A stretch of DNA of 64,000 nucleotides from contig NZ_JANYGG010000135.1 in assembly GCF_025362505.1 (NCBI RefSeq), positions 18,017 to 82,016 of the forward strand, in the 5' to 3' direction. The notes under the pieces are model-generated. The model was given only the letters and a program-made list of their open reading frames with translations, had not been told where the DNA came from and searched no databases. The DNA is from Sphingomonas sp. Lineage in GTDB: Bacteria > Pseudomonadota > Alphaproteobacteria > Sphingomonadales > Sphingomonadaceae. Below are positions 63,619 through 64,000 of the stretch, piece by piece. Made by a program: the position numbers and the translations under genes. How positions within the stretch are numbered: the first letter of the stretch is position 1; each line of letters opens with the position of its first letter.

Positions 63619-63983
63619 CGAGAGGCGCGAACCGGAAGCGCAGCGAAAGACGCTGTCGTCACGCCGCAACCCGCGCCAGCGACACGTTGATGTGGATGTC
63701 CAGAGCCCGTTTTACTTCCGGAACCTGTACCGTCAGCATTGATGCACTGATGGTGCTTTGACTTCATACTTTTCTGCGCTGGTTTAGCAACGATTGCACC
63801 ACCGCCTTGCACAACACCACCGGTGGACGGATCCAGCCCAGACGGATCAGTGTTGTTTACCGGGTCCCCGTTTGCGTAACCGTAGATATTGAGCCCTTTT
63901 TCGTCATGATGCCGATTCAAGCGCCGAGCGGCCGGCTTGTGCCGACTGAGTGCGGCCAAGCGGCCGACGCGTTATGCGGCGGG
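63615..63983 (-). pseudogene. RHS-repeat core fragment
   Basis: The minus-strand frame encodes 'IYGYANGDPVNNTDPSGL', the characteristic end of an RHS repeat core where the variable toxin tip begins. A TAA in the same frame at about 63983-63985 and loss of the usual YD-repeat sequence upstream mean that only a tail remains. After the core comes a short Gly/Ser/His-rich stretch without a recognisable toxin domain, running to a stop that touches the MFS stop. It is probably a displaced or decayed RHS tip; the parent gene may lie beyond the window. Confidence 0.6.
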
Positions 63984-64000
63984 TTCATCTCGCGATTCCA

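Noticed and set aside
1..64000. CRISPR array, rRNA operon or replication origin
   Set aside because: No regularly spaced direct repeats, no rRNA-like sequence and no DnaA-box cluster were seen on reading through the window.

Overview
The window reads as chromosomal DNA of an alphaproteobacterium of the Sphingomonadales (Sphingomonas-like). The grounds are high GC, TonB-dependent receptors, a MucR/Ros-type regulator, a DUF6481 protein, a PepSY/two-component/DUF347 cluster, RegB/RegA next to a quinol oxidase, and the local order of translation and tRNA-modification genes. This assignment comes from gene content only; there is no rRNA gene in the window. Almost every operon uses 1-4 bp stop/start overlaps (ATGA, GTGA, TTGA or TGATG), and this decided many of the starts given here.

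Region A (1-10.7 kb) is an accessory catabolic cluster whose composition is visibly less GC-rich than the rest. Two divergent operons face each other across 3743-3804. Leftward run an Asp/Glu-racemase-like protein, two related NTF2/SnoaL-like proteins and a TonB-dependent receptor cut by the window edge. Rightward run a GntR/FCD regulator, an HMG-CoA-lyase-type enzyme, hydantoinase/oxoprolinase subunits A and B, and a class III CoA-transferase. The layout suggests uptake, ATP-dependent opening of a ring or amide, CoA activation and C-C cleavage of an unidentified compound, under control of a GntR protein with operator-like sites on both sides of its own gene. The right edge ends in a truncated reading frame followed by what looks like an IS21-type remnant.

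Region B (10.8-24.4 kb): a PepSY / OmpR-type regulator / histidine kinase / DUF347 operon; a succinate-semialdehyde-type aldehyde dehydrogenase; a low-complexity membrane protein; malate synthase G; a complete sulfate ABC importer (substrate-binding lipoprotein, CysT, CysW, CysA); a DUF6481 protein; and a spermidine-synthase-like protein.

Region C (24.5-36.1 kb): the leftward core operon rimP-nusA-ylxR-infB-[flippase]-rbfA-GNAT-truB-rpsO-pnp. A polysaccharide flippase-like gene is inserted between infB and rbfA.

Region D (36.3-51.8 kb): a type III polyketide synthase with an isoprenylcysteine-methyltransferase-like partner; a soluble sugar dehydrogenase lipoprotein; trmB and lnt; an inserted rightward TIR-TolB-TPR gene preceded by a tiny hydrophobic ORF; then leftward corC, ybeY, phoH, miaB, plsC, fur, mucR, rimI, tsaB, a NifU-like gene and 3-hydroxyisobutyrate dehydrogenase.

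Region E (52.1-64 kb): a 0.9 kb element bounded by perfect 24-bp inverted repeats that carries one outer-membrane-like gene and no transposase; a second TonB-dependent receptor; a cyoABCD-surf1-regB-regA operon linking a bo3-type quinol oxidase to a redox-sensing two-component system; a divergent MFS transporter; and a broken RHS-core fragment at the window end. No rRNA, complete tRNA, CRISPR array or replication origin was recognised.
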